Shown here: positions 23,076 through 31,317 of the stretch, piece by piece
Layout: every line of letters begins with the position of its first letter
Position numbering within the stretch: position 1 is the first letter of the stretch
Assembly (NCBI GenBank): GCA_023229725.1
Contig: JALNYR010000001.1
Coordinates: forward strand, 1 to 64,000
Source: Dehalococcoidia bacterium
GTDB taxonomy: Bacteria > Chloroflexota > Dehalococcoidia > GIF9 > AB-539-J10
Length of the DNA: 64,000 nucleotides
Direction of reading: 5' to 3'
Notes under the pieces: generated by a model
Database searches by the model: none
What the model saw: only the letters and a program-made list of their open reading frames with translations
What the model was told of the DNA's origin: nothing
Program-made: the position numbers and the translations under genes

Positions 23076-24901
23076 CCAAAGCAACAGAGAAGGAGCGAGT
23101 CGATAACGTCGTCGGCTCTGTCATGGAGAAGATGGGCGTGCCGCTCTCCGACGCGTCCGGCGTCGCGCCCGACTGGACGAAGCTGCAGGACATCGCTCGC
23201 GAGCTGCAGACCGTCACGGTCCACCTCATTCGTTTCGAGCGGAGCTCGTTCTTCACCAAATCCACGACGCCTATCGATGCGGGCACCTACTACAACGTGC
23301 CCGTCGAGCGACTCCAGGTTGGCACTGCCGAGTGGATCTACGAGCAGGCCGGCGGGGGCGAGTACCGCGTCGAGGTCATCCATCCGACGAGCCCGAGGAT
23401 GGGCCTGCTGACGACCTTCAAGGTGAACGTGCCCGGCGAGCCGCGAAAGCCGGCCCCGCTCGCCGCGAAGGAAGCCCTGCGGATGTCGACGTCGCAGGAC
23501 CAAGTCCAGGGCCTCGCTCGCCAGTTCGCGTCGATGAACCCCGGCCTCTCCGAGATGCAGGCGCTCGAGATGGCTCAGAAGACGGCCGCGGAGAACCCCG
23601 CGCTCGCGTCGATGATGGTAGGTCAGGAGGATGAAATGGCTTTCGGTCAGCAGGGCGGCTTCAACGTGAACGGCATGATCCAGATGATGATGGCCGAGCG
23701 CATGATGGAGCGGCAGGCCGCCCGCGAGCAGCAGTACAAGCCGCCCGCGGCGCCGCAGGAAGACCCAACGGTCCGGCTGCTCACCGAGCAGATGCGCGAG
23801 ATGAAGGCGCAGCTCGAGCGCGAGCGGGACGAGAACCGGCGGCGCGAAGAGCAGCGCGAGGCGCAGGCGAAGTTCGACCGCCTCGAGTCGAAGTTCGAGC
23901 TGCTGCTCCAGCGCCTCGACAAGCCGCAGGAGCCAAAGACCGACCCGACGGCGCTCGTGCTCTCGACGGTGCTCCCGGCGCTCACCGGCTCGCAGGAGCG
24001 CACCGCCGCCGAGCACGCGAGGGGCGCTGCGCAGCAGCTCGAGTTCATGAAGGCCATGGCCGAGAGCTCGAACCGCCGCGACCCAGCGCTCGAGAGCCTG
24101 CTCGCCCACATGCTCGACACGACGCGGCTCTCGATGGAGGCCCAGCAGCTTCGGCTGCAGGAGCCGGTGAAGAACGCCGAGGCGATGAACTCCATGATCG
24201 GCATGATGGCCGGCGTCATGCAGACCACGCACAGCATCGTCATGGCGCAGATGCAGGCCCAGCAGGGGAATCCTTTCTGGGACAAGCTCGCCGGCATCAC
24301 CGACGCGCTCCCCGGTATCATCATGGCGCTCGCCTCGCCCGAGGTGGAGCACGGCACCATCGAGGCCTCCGGGCCGGCCGCGCCCGACGTGAGCGAGCAG
24401 GCCGCCGCGGCTCGGGTGCAGCAGATGCGCGCCGCCGACGCCGCCGCGCAGGCCGCGGCCCAGGTTCCGGCCGGCGCGCCGCCGCCGGCGCAGGTCGCGC
24501 CAGCCCCCGTCGAGCCGCCGCTACCCGCCACGGCCGGGCCCGAGCAGGCCGAGGACGAAGACGAGGACGAGGGCGACGACGAGCTGCCCGAGGACCCGAT
24601 CGAGCGGGCGAAGATCGTGCTCGACATCTTCGGCCTCGAGGGCGCGGCCGACGTGCTCCTCAAGTTCGAGGACGCCGTCACGACGCTCAACCTGTTCTTC
24701 TTCGAGGGCGCCGCGCCGAGCGTGCTGGGCGAGAAGTTCGCCGCGCTGCTCATCGGGGCCCCCGACATCACCTTCGACGTCTCGGGCGACCAGCTCGTCC
24801 GCACCGTGCGCGAGCAGTTCGGCTGGAACCCGCAGCGCTCCGGAAAGTTCGTGAAGGCTTTCGAGGAGGCACTCGCCAAGGCCGCCGCTCCGGCGGCGTG
24901 A
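23072..24901 (+). CDS. Large coiled-coil, Met/Ala-rich protein, scaffold- or core-like, 609 aa
   Basis: ATG 23072 overlaps the preceding stop. Residues 1-130 are a folded beta/alpha domain containing TTPIDAGTYYNVPVERLQVG and GEYRVEVIHPTSPRMGL. Residues about 150-300 are Met/Gln-rich with a long coiled coil (LTEQMREMKAQLERERDENR onward). Residues 430-500 are an Ala/Pro linker followed by an acidic patch (EDEDEDEGDDELPEDP). The last 100 residues are a compact helical domain. It opens the probable virion block. Scaffold, internal core or tape-like roles are possible; no family recognised. Confidence 0.6.
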   Translation: MTKATEKERVDNVVGSVMEKMGVPLSDASGVAPDWTKLQDIARELQTVTVHLIRFERSSFFTKSTTPIDAGTYYNVPVERLQVGTAEWIYEQAGGGEYRVEVIHPTSPRMGLLTTFKVNVPGEPRKPAPLAAKEALRMSTSQDQVQGLARQFASMNPGLSEMQALEMAQKTAAENPALASMMVGQEDEMAFGQQGGFNVNGMIQMMMAERMMERQAAREQQYKPPAAPQEDPTVRLLTEQMREMKAQLERERDENRRREEQREAQAKFDRLESKFELLLQRLDKPQEPKTDPTALVLSTVLPALTGSQERTAAEHARGAAQQLEFMKAMAESSNRRDPALESLLAHMLDTTRLSMEAQQLRLQEPVKNAEAMNSMIGMMAGVMQTTHSIVMAQMQAQQGNPFWDKLAGITDALPGIIMALASPEVEHGTIEASGPAAPDVSEQAAAARVQQMRAADAAAQAAAQVPAGAPPPAQVAPAPVEPPLPATAGPEQAEDEDEDEGDDELPEDPIERAKIVLDIFGLEGAADVLLKFEDAVTTLNLFFFEGAAPSVLGEKFAALLIGAPDITFDVSGDQLVRTVREQFGWNPQRSGKFVKAFEEALAKAAAPAA

Positions 24902-24914
24902 GGAAGGAAAGATC

Positions 24915-25139
24915 ATGAAGAAGGAATTGAAGAAGGCGCCCACGATCAAGGACCGCATCGTTCGAGTGCTCCGGGGCCGCAAGCGGGGGCTCACACCCAC
25001 CGAGCTCGGCCTCAAGCTCGGCTTTGAGAAGAAGCAGGCGAGCGCGCTGGTCGGCCCGGCCTTGAAGAAGCTCGTCGCCGAGGGCCTCGTCGACCGCCAC
25101 AAGATCGGTCGCCGCGTCGAGTACGCCTGGGTCGGCTAG
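24915..25139 (+). CDS. Winged-helix DNA-binding protein, 74 aa
   Basis: ATG 24915 follows GAGGAAGGAAAG. Basic start (MKKELKKAPTIKDRIVRVLR), then RGLTPTELGLKLGFEKKQAS, VGPALKKLVAEGLVDRHKIG and the wing RRVEYAWVG: a clear winged helix. It resembles the C-terminal half of the protein at 18743-19129. It sits at the end of the scaffold-like gene's transcript, just before a candidate promoter, and may regulate the virion block. Confidence 0.65.
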   Translation: MKKELKKAPTIKDRIVRVLRGRKRGLTPTELGLKLGFEKKQASALVGPALKKLVAEGLVDRHKIGRRVEYAWVG

Positions 25140-25169
25140 TTCCTCTACATAGAGATCTTCCCCTACTCT
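25140..25169 (+). promoter_or_regulatory. Candidate phage promoter (TTCCTC-N18-TACTCT)
   Basis: TTCCTC (25140-25145) and TACTCT (25164-25169) are separated by 18 bases and lie just upstream of the GTG at 25177. The same arrangement (TTCnnC-N18-TACnnT) precedes the genes at 29394 and 50444, also at breaks in the chain of overlapping genes. Proposed from comparison within the window only. Confidence 0.35.
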
Positions 25170-25176
25170 CTACCTC

Positions 25177-25701
25177 GTGAAGCTGCACCGCATTCGCATC
25201 AGAAACCAGCGGGATCGCATCCGGTTGATCGAGGAGCAGGTCAGGGAATCGCTCTACGGCGACGATTTCACCGAGCTCCGCTACGAGGTCTCCCCGAACC
25301 GAGCCCTCGCTGGCGTGCCGGCGCGAGACGACGAAGCGCAGGCGCGAGCCGTCTGGTCCTGGGTAAGAGAGAAGGTCCTGTACGTTCCCGACCCGTGGCC
25401 CTTCGACCTCTTTCCCACGGCCGGCGCGGTGCTCGACTACGGCATGGGCGACTGCGACTGCCACACCATCGTGAACTGCACGCTCCTCGCGATCCTGGGC
25501 TTCCCGGTCGGCGTTCGGATGATCCAGGCCGACGACGGCTTCTGGCACGTCTACTCGACCGTCTGGCTCCCGCGGGACGTTCCCACGCACGCCGTGGCGT
25601 TCGACACCGCCTGGGACGGCGCCGAGGACATGGGCGAGGAGTTCCCCCACGACCGCGTGAAGAACTTCGACGAGTACGTGCTCGAGCTGCGACAGGGATA
25701 G
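25177..25701 (+). CDS. Transglutaminase-like cysteine hydrolase, 174 aa
   Basis: GTG 25177 starts MKLHRIRIRNQRDRIRLIEE. The transglutaminase-like triad is visible: Cys in YGMGDCDCHTIVNCTLLAIL (near residue 88-96), His in WHVYSTVWLP, and Asp in AFDTAWDGA. Phage proteins of this fold are found near virion genes and may cross-link, process or cleave proteins or peptidoglycan. Here it lies directly before the large membrane-anchored structural protein. The fold call is fairly good; its reaction is unknown. Confidence 0.7.
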   Translation: MKLHRIRIRNQRDRIRLIEEQVRESLYGDDFTELRYEVSPNRALAGVPARDDEAQARAVWSWVREKVLYVPDPWPFDLFPTAGAVLDYGMGDCDCHTIVNCTLLAILGFPVGVRMIQADDGFWHVYSTVWLPRDVPTHAVAFDTAWDGAEDMGEEFPHDRVKNFDEYVLELRQG

Positions 25702-25713
25702 TAGGAGGATTTC

Positions 25714-27912
25714 ATGAGTCTCAACAGGTCAGACAACGACGGCGGAACCTGGGGCATCGCGATGACGTCGCACGGACCGCTCGACATGACGCAGTCGAAG
25801 TCGGACGGAACCCCGGCGATCTTCTCGAAGCACCAGGGGCTCAAGCCGTTGGGCGATGTGAGTCGCATCCGCGCGTTCATCAACGAGTGCATCGAGAACG
25901 CGAAGCGGGCACAGGGTGGTGTGCTGCCGCAGGTCATTGAGATGGAGGTTTCGGACGGCCACGGGGGAGTCGTCTCGGAGCATCTGCTCGTTCCGGTGGC
26001 GCTCGGTTCGACCACGATCCTGACGCTGCAGCAGGCCGCGGCGACAGGAATCGGCGCCTTCACCGGGGTCGTCTCGCGTCTGGAGGACGTGAGCTATCTG
26101 CGGCAGGCCTCGGTGTATGAGGGGATGTTCCGTGCAGAGCATCCGGACGCGGACGAGGCCGCGGTTCGCACGGCGCTCGCGAAGTTCCGGCAGGACAGCG
26201 GCACGACAGAGCCGAACCCCGCCGGGATGGAGGAGGAGCTCCGGGGCATGCTGGTCGCGGATGGCGCGACGCCAGATGCCGCGCGAGCCACCGTCGCCCA
26301 GGCAACCTCCGCGCTCCGCGGCAACTCCGACGACGTGAGCGCGCTCACGACCACGCAGAACTATGCCGCCCTCGCGACGGTGCTCTCCTCGGTGGCGTCC
26401 GTGTCCCTCACCGCCGCGATGGAGGAGCCGGACTATCTCCAGGCGAACGATAAGCTCGACACGGCAGTGCGAGTGCTCAACACGATCACCACGGTTTTCG
26501 ACGCGGTCTCTGCCATCTCGTCGCTCGTGTCGGCCACCGGAGCTGGTGCCATCGTCGCCGTCGTCTTCGAGATCCTCGCGCTCGTCTGCCGGTTTATCAC
26601 CTGGCTGCTCGACGTGATCCGGGACTACACGATCTCGCCGCTCGAGGGCTGGGACAAGGAGTGGGACGGCACCGACTGCACGCTCATCTTGAAGGAGCGG
26701 CTCCGCATCCTCGTCCAGATCGACGAGACCATCATCGACAGCTCGGCCACGGGCTGGCAGAAGCACTGGGCTGACGCGATGGAGCGGTTGGGCCACAACG
26801 CGGACGCTCAGTTCAACCTGCTCACGAACATGATCTACGACACGGCCTGGGCTCGCGGTGAGGAGCGGATCGCGGCGGCGAAGGCAATCGCGCAGACCCT
26901 GGGTGGCCGGGCCGCGACGAAGTCGTTCAACGAGTGCGATGACATCGCGAACTGGCTCGGGTACATCGGCGTGCCGGCCGACGACGTGTACACCATCCGG
27001 ACGTGGCTCTACGAGGCCCGGAAGGTCACGGTCGTGCAGGCTCGGCGGAACCGGCTGCGCAGCATGGTGGGCGACGCGCCGCATGGCGGCGTGAGCGGGT
27101 ACGGCGTCGAGTACACCGGCAACATGGTCAACTACCTTCACAGCGAGGGGAAGGACTGCCCGAACGATCGTGAGTCTCGTTGCCACGTCCTGGGAGGCGA
27201 TGGGTACTACTGCCAGACGAACTTCCGGGCCGGCGCAGACCCCTGGTATCGGGACTGCCGGAACATCGACATTTCCAGCAGCTCGCAGTTCGTGCCGTTC
27301 TCGATCCAGCAGCTCGACGCGCTCTGGGATGAGCTCCGAAACAAGCTCCGCGTGTCTCGCTCGTGGCCGGCGCCGGTCAGCCCGCCGCTCACCTTCAAGG
27401 ACTTCATCCTGTCGGCGCCGCGGCAGCTCTCGCTCTTCAAGATGCTCGCCCCGGGCGCGAGCTCGGCGCAGATCGACCAGTTCGCCATCCTCGACGTCGG
27501 CACTCCGCAGTATCGCCGCGCCGCGGTGGTCCTCCGCGGCGTGCCCGACTCGGTGCTCGCGCCCGAGGTCATCTCAGCGAGCCGACGCATCACGGCCGGC
27601 GGCGAGACCATGCGGCTGTGGTGGGCCGACACGTGGTTCATCTCGAACGGCACGGTCTTCCTCTACGTCCATTACCTTCCTGTGGACGCCGGCAGGCGCG
27701 GCTACGTCGCCGAGGGCATCCCCGCTTCGGACTCGTTCCTGCGATCGGCCTCGGACGCGGACCTGCAGCGGAAGCTCTACGACCAGCTCGGCATCGGAAC
27801 GATGTCTGGTCTGAGCGGTACGAGCGGCTCCGGGGGAGGCGGCGGGACCGCGCTCGTCGTGGGCGGCGCCGTCGTGGCCGGTATCGCCGCTGCGCTCCTC
27901 CTCAAGAAGTAG
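25714..27912 (+). CDS. Large membrane-anchored putative virion protein, 732 aa
   Basis: ATG 25714 follows TAGGAGGA. Residues 1-100 are soluble and beta-like. A long hydrophobic region near 265-310 (ISSLVSATGAGAIVAVVFEI, LALVCRFITWLLDVI) could cross a membrane once or twice. The middle is helical and holds several Cys. The C-terminus has a Gly/Ser linker (SGLSGTSGSGGGGG) then ALVVGGAVVAGIAAALLLKK, a tail anchor. No family is recognised. Its location among virion-like genes and two membrane regions fit a virion membrane, vertex or DNA-delivery protein. Confidence 0.55.
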   Translation: MSLNRSDNDGGTWGIAMTSHGPLDMTQSKSDGTPAIFSKHQGLKPLGDVSRIRAFINECIENAKRAQGGVLPQVIEMEVSDGHGGVVSEHLLVPVALGSTTILTLQQAAATGIGAFTGVVSRLEDVSYLRQASVYEGMFRAEHPDADEAAVRTALAKFRQDSGTTEPNPAGMEEELRGMLVADGATPDAARATVAQATSALRGNSDDVSALTTTQNYAALATVLSSVASVSLTAAMEEPDYLQANDKLDTAVRVLNTITTVFDAVSAISSLVSATGAGAIVAVVFEILALVCRFITWLLDVIRDYTISPLEGWDKEWDGTDCTLILKERLRILVQIDETIIDSSATGWQKHWADAMERLGHNADAQFNLLTNMIYDTAWARGEERIAAAKAIAQTLGGRAATKSFNECDDIANWLGYIGVPADDVYTIRTWLYEARKVTVVQARRNRLRSMVGDAPHGGVSGYGVEYTGNMVNYLHSEGKDCPNDRESRCHVLGGDGYYCQTNFRAGADPWYRDCRNIDISSSSQFVPFSIQQLDALWDELRNKLRVSRSWPAPVSPPLTFKDFILSAPRQLSLFKMLAPGASSAQIDQFAILDVGTPQYRRAAVVLRGVPDSVLAPEVISASRRITAGGETMRLWWADTWFISNGTVFLYVHYLPVDAGRRGYVAEGIPASDSFLRSASDADLQRKLYDQLGIGTMSGLSGTSGSGGGGGTALVVGGAVVAGIAAALLLKK

Positions 27913-28005
27913 CGCACACGCCCTCACCAAGTTCCCTACCTTTTCAGTCTCGTGATTCACTTCACCTTGCTCAACGTGCTGGAAGGTCCAGCGAAGGAGG
28001 AAGAG

Positions 28006-28155
28006 ATGGCGAAGTCGAGGAAGCGCAGCACCCGGTGCAAGAGCATCGGCGTCCGCAAGATCTGCATGCGGCCGGCGAAGGGCGGACGGAAAGTGTTCTG
28101 CAAGTGCCCCGGCAGCAGCAAGCCGCGTCGGCGTGGCAGGGGCAAGCGGCGCTAG
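28006..28155 (+). CDS. Small basic Cys-rich protein, 49 aa (relative of 32400-32573)
   Basis: ATG 28006 follows GAAGGAGGAAGAG; a GTG at 27952 would give a longer N-terminus. The sequence runs MAKSRKRSTRCKSIGVRKIC and contains VFCKCPGSS, with an Arg/Lys tail. It shares RSTRCK...G...CM and FCKCP with the 57-aa protein at 32400, so they are paralogues. Very high basic charge with Cys pairs suggests a DNA-condensing virion protein stabilised by zinc or disulfides. Inference only. Confidence 0.6.
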   Translation: MAKSRKRSTRCKSIGVRKICMRPAKGGRKVFCKCPGSSKPRRRGRGKRR

Positions 28156-28211
28156 CGCGTCGCGATCACAGGCGAACTCGAGAAGAACGAAGGACAGCGA
28201 GGTAAGGACAC

Positions 28212-28655
28212 ATGAAGGGTCAGCGAAAGTTCTCGACCTCCGGCACCTCGTACCTGAGCCTCGCGGACGCGGGGCTGGGTGCGGCGGCCGGATTCCTGGT
28301 TCCGGTGGTGGCGAACAAGTTCATGGAGTCGTGGACGACGAAGCCCACGTTCGTCGCCGACAACCAGTCCATGGTGGCGGCAGCCATCGGCGTCGCGGTC
28401 GCGATCCCGGTGTACTACTGGCGTGGTCTCGCCCCCGCGATCATCGCGGCGGCGATGGCGCTGGTGTACGGCATCGGGCCGCAGATCACGACCTGGGTCA
28501 ACGAGCTCGGCCAGAGCGGGTTCGGCGGCGCCCAGATGGGCTCCGGGCGCGCGGTGGGCCTGCTCCAGCAGGCGTCGCGCCAGCGAAACGCGGTGGGTGC
28601 GTTGCAGTCCGTGCCGCGCCGTCGTTCGAGGGAGTTCGCCGGGCACTCGGACTGA
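28212..28655 (+). CDS. Small multi-pass membrane protein, 147 aa
   Basis: ATG 28212; GAGGTAAGGA lies upstream. Three hydrophobic segments: LADAGLGAAAGFLVPVVANK, MVAAAIGVAVAIPVYYW, and LAPAIIAAAMALVYGIG. The C-terminus is soluble and basic. It directly precedes the first jelly-roll-like gene, so it may be a virion membrane protein. No family recognised. Confidence 0.55.
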   Translation: MKGQRKFSTSGTSYLSLADAGLGAAAGFLVPVVANKFMESWTTKPTFVADNQSMVAAAIGVAVAIPVYYWRGLAPAIIAAAMALVYGIGPQITTWVNELGQSGFGGAQMGSGRAVGLLQQASRQRNAVGALQSVPRRRSREFAGHSD

Positions 28656-28710
28656 GCGCACGGTGACGTGAGAGTCTGAAGAAGGAAAAGAAGGAGAAGA
28701 GGAGAAGATC

Positions 28711-29316
28711 ATGGCTTACACACCGTTCACCGTGAAGGACGCCGGCGGGCGACCCATTCCCGTCGAGGACTATGTCGATAGGCAGGTCTGGTCCGGCGCC
28801 AATATCGCGAGCTCGGCCTCGGCCGACGTGACCATGTTCAAGTTCAGCAAGGGCGAGTCCGTCGCCGCTTCCGGCACCGCGAGCGCGGTCACCGGCGACT
28901 TCCGCCACACCAACGTGCAGTACAAGGGCACGATGCCGCAGACCGATGGCCTCGAGGTCAGGACCGTCGCCTACGAGTTCCCGCCCGATGTGACGCTCAC
29001 CGCGCTGCAGCAGCTCTCCGAGCGCATCTGGACCGAGTTCTATTTCGGTTCCGAGCGCCCGAGCTACGCGTTCCTCGCGCGCCACGCGCCGCCTGGCACC
29101 GGCCTCTGGGGCGTCACGACGGTCACGGCCGTGTCGATGTACAACGTCGGCGAGCCCAACCCGTCGCACCGCCTGAAGTTCAACATCCCGCTCATCCTGC
29201 GCCCCGGTGACCAGTTCCGCGCCGACATCCGCATCCAAGGCGGCGCCCTCACGACGGCCGCGGCCGACGTGTTCATGCGCCTCGTCCTCCGTGGCTCCGG
29301 CCCGACCGCCGTCTGA
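28711..29316 (+). CDS. Putative virion protein with single beta-sandwich (jelly-roll-like) domain, 201 aa
   Basis: ATG 28711 follows GGAGAAGAGGAGA. The protein is beta-rich and has no Cys, signal or membrane segment. Its last quarter reads LKFNIPLILRPGDQFRADIR then FMRLVLRG, an 'aliphatic run, PGD, alternating strand, loop, closing strand' pattern. The same pattern occurs twice in each of the next two proteins. I read it as a single jelly-roll-like fold and a candidate minor or major capsid protein. Sequence similarity to any named capsid family was not seen. Confidence 0.5.
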   Translation: MAYTPFTVKDAGGRPIPVEDYVDRQVWSGANIASSASADVTMFKFSKGESVAASGTASAVTGDFRHTNVQYKGTMPQTDGLEVRTVAYEFPPDVTLTALQQLSERIWTEFYFGSERPSYAFLARHAPPGTGLWGVTTVTAVSMYNVGEPNPSHRLKFNIPLILRPGDQFRADIRIQGGALTTAAADVFMRLVLRGSGPTAV

Positions 29317-29357
29317 GCAGCCCGCTCGGTCGTCGAAACCCCACCAGCCACTTCAAG

Positions 29358-29387
29358 TTCCCCCGCGCGAAGACATCGCTCTACACT
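29358..29387 (+). promoter_or_regulatory. Candidate phage promoter (TTCCCC-N18-TACACT)
   Basis: TTCCCC (29358-29363) and TACACT (29382-29387) lie 18 bases apart, ending seven bases before ATG 29394, which has no ribosome-binding site of its own. This suggests a near-leaderless transcript. It is the best -10 of the TTCnnC-N18-TACnnT group. Confidence 0.35.
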
Positions 29388-29393
29388 TCTCGC

Positions 29394-30188
29394 ATGACAG
29401 AGCAGCGTTACTTCGTCCCGTGGGCCCAGGCGGAACAGATCGACGTCGCAGCGAGCACCTACTTCAAGAACAGCTCGCCGTCGCTCTGGAAGAACAACCT
29501 CGACCAGCCGATCCACGTGACGCATCTGCTCGTCGACTCGAACAGCGTCACGACCGCGTCGATCAAGGTGGGCAAGCAGGGGCGCAGCCGCATCGTCGAT
29601 TCCTACGTCTCGACGCTCGCGCTCCACAACATCGAGCGGCTCTCGAACCAAGCGACCGACAGCGCGGCGCCGCTCTGGAAGTTCGACAAGCGCTACCCCG
29701 TGATCGTCTCGCCGCAGCAGATCTTCCAGGTCGAGATGACCGATCTGGCGGGCGCCATCCGCTACGTGAACGTCCAGTTCCACGGCTACCGGCTCTGCGA
29801 CCCCTCCGAGCCCGTGGTTCTCGCGGAGCGGGTGACCCTCGCGTCCCTCGGGAACATCACCGCGCTCGTCAAGACCGACCCGAAGAGCCCCATCATCATC
29901 ACCGACTTCGGGTTCTACTGCGAGGAGACCGGCACCGCGGCGCTGCTCCGCGGCTTGAAGACGCGCGTGACTGAGGGCGGCCTGCCGCCTTGGATGAACA
30001 TGTTCATTCGCGGCACGGTGCTCTTCCCGAACCGGCAGGGCGGCGCGGCCATTCTCGAACTGGCGCCCGACGATCTCTTGATCCAGCCCGGTGAGGTGCT
30101 CGAGTTCGAGGTGATCGACACCTCGGCCGCGGCCGTGACGGTCTACGTCGGCGCGGTGGGCTACACGGAGGATCGGAGGAGTCGATGA
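29394..30188 (+). CDS. Putative capsid protein with two tandem jelly-roll-like domains, 264 aa
   Basis: ATG 29394. Domain one (about 25-135) starts NNLDQPIHVTHLLVDS and closes with KRYPVIVSPQQIFQVEMTDL and YVNVQFHGYRL. Domain two (about 140-258) starts TDPKSPIIITDFGFYCEETG and closes with ELAPDDLLIQPGEVLEFEVI and VTVYVGAVGY. Each has the same strand order: an early 'sPI.itdf' strand, a long insertion, then '.PG-.-.f.v.v' and a final strand ending in G-Y. Two such units in tandem suggest a double jelly-roll, as in the PRD1/adenovirus capsid lineage, although it is shorter than typical examples. Overlaps the next gene by ATGA. Confidence 0.5.
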   Translation: MTEQRYFVPWAQAEQIDVAASTYFKNSSPSLWKNNLDQPIHVTHLLVDSNSVTTASIKVGKQGRSRIVDSYVSTLALHNIERLSNQATDSAAPLWKFDKRYPVIVSPQQIFQVEMTDLAGAIRYVNVQFHGYRLCDPSEPVVLAERVTLASLGNITALVKTDPKSPIIITDFGFYCEETGTAALLRGLKTRVTEGGLPPWMNMFIRGTVLFPNRQGGAAILELAPDDLLIQPGEVLEFEVIDTSAAAVTVYVGAVGYTEDRRSR

Positions 30189-31048
30189 CGACGCCTCGGC
30201 TAGACCAGGGGCGGTGGCTCCCGAACCTGCAGATGTACGCCGGCAGCACTGTCGCGGTGAACGCCGCGGCGAAGACGTTCCCTGGTGAGGTCGGCGTCTC
30301 GAAGGACCCGCTCAAGAACGACACGCAGTCGCCACTGATCGTGCGGGCGTTCTCCTGCACCGTCGGCTGGACGATCGCGCGGGCCAGCGTCGCAACGCCG
30401 CTGATCTTCGACGTGACGGTCAACACCATGCGCCGCGGGAGCTACAAGATCCAGCAGCAGAGCGTGCAGTACGCGCCGCACGTGAACTTCGTCACCGGGC
30501 TCTACGGCTCGCTCAACACGGCCGTGCGGCCCTACGTGTGGAAGTTCGCCGTGCCGGCGCTCCTCCAGCGCGGAGAGACGATCCTCTTCGAGTACGGCAA
30601 CGTTTCGAGCGAGTCGGTCTTCGTGTGGTCGAGCTCGCAGGCGAAGGCCTCGAAGTACAGCATCCGCTGCCGCGGCAAGGTCACAGGCGACCTCGTGCTC
30701 TTCGGCGGCGGCGGGACGCCCACGGCAGGTGACCGCCTCGTCGGCGTCCACCAGAACCTTACCGACGAGGACCTCGAGATCCTCTCGGTGACGATGGTGG
30801 TCGGAACCGCGACCTCCGACCGGCCGATCTTCAACATGGAGATCGCGGGCCGCCGCATCTCCCGCGGCGAGCGCCCCTTCTGGCTCTTCGCCGAGCCGTT
30901 CACCTACGGGCGGTTCCTCTTCGACCGGCTCCCGGAAGGCGGGCTCGTGCTCATGCCGGGCGACAACTTCGAGGTCTCCGTGCAGAACCCGCAGTACACG
31001 AGCCTCACCGTGACGTTGGGCCTCGAGGCCTACCAGCAGGTGACGTGA
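30185..31048 (+). CDS. Putative capsid protein with two tandem jelly-roll-like domains, 287 aa
   Basis: ATG 30185 overlaps the preceding stop. Domain one (about 38-180) has TQSPLIVRAFSCTVGW, then WKFAVPALLQRGETILFEYG and a closing strand. Domain two (about 188-285) has LTDEDLEILSVTMVVGTATS, the segment RISRGERPFWLFAEPFTYGR, then PEGGLVLMPGDNFEVSVQNP and LTVTLGLEAYQQVT. It mirrors the 264-aa neighbour in strand order and closing motif, so the two are probably distant paralogues that assemble together. Such paired capsid proteins are known in membrane-containing tailless phages such as P23-77. Function is inferred. Confidence 0.5.
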   Translation: MTTPRLDQGRWLPNLQMYAGSTVAVNAAAKTFPGEVGVSKDPLKNDTQSPLIVRAFSCTVGWTIARASVATPLIFDVTVNTMRRGSYKIQQQSVQYAPHVNFVTGLYGSLNTAVRPYVWKFAVPALLQRGETILFEYGNVSSESVFVWSSSQAKASKYSIRCRGKVTGDLVLFGGGGTPTAGDRLVGVHQNLTDEDLEILSVTMVVGTATSDRPIFNMEIAGRRISRGERPFWLFAEPFTYGRFLFDRLPEGGLVLMPGDNFEVSVQNPQYTSLTVTLGLEAYQQVT

Positions 31049-31317
31049 TGCAGACGAGGACCTTCAACATCGCGCCCGGCGCCGCGGAAGAGATCGTGCT
31101 CGACCGCCCGGTCGCCATGACGCTGCTCATGACGAGCGACGACGACGTGGCCTGGCTCATGACCACCGAGGGTCCGCTCGACGTCGAGCGGGCCGTGCGC
31201 CTCGACAAGTCGCAGTGCCCCTTCACCAGCATTTGGGATGGGCTCCTCGTCATTCACTCGCCGTCGCAGGGCAGCCGCACCATTCAGGTATCGCTCGCCA
31301 TCGGAGGTGCCGCGTGA
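31048..31317 (+). CDS. Small beta-rich protein, 89 aa
   Basis: ATG 31048 shares a base with the previous stop (TGATG). It runs MQTRTFNIAPGAAEEIVLDR, then short alternating strands (MTLLMTSDDDVAWLMTTEGP, LLVIHSPSQGSRTIQVSLAI). This looks like a minimal beta-sandwich and may be a capsid cement or vertex component. Coupled to both neighbours. No family recognised. Confidence 0.5.
   Translation: MQTRTFNIAPGAAEEIVLDRPVAMTLLMTSDDDVAWLMTTEGPLDVERAVRLDKSQCPFTSIWDGLLVIHSPSQGSRTIQVSLAIGGAA

Noticed and set aside
22340..24352. 670-aa open frame on the minus strand
   Set aside because: Antisense to the 609-aa scaffold-like gene and membrane-protein gene, which are coupled to neighbours by overlaps; His/Leu/Arg-rich shadow.
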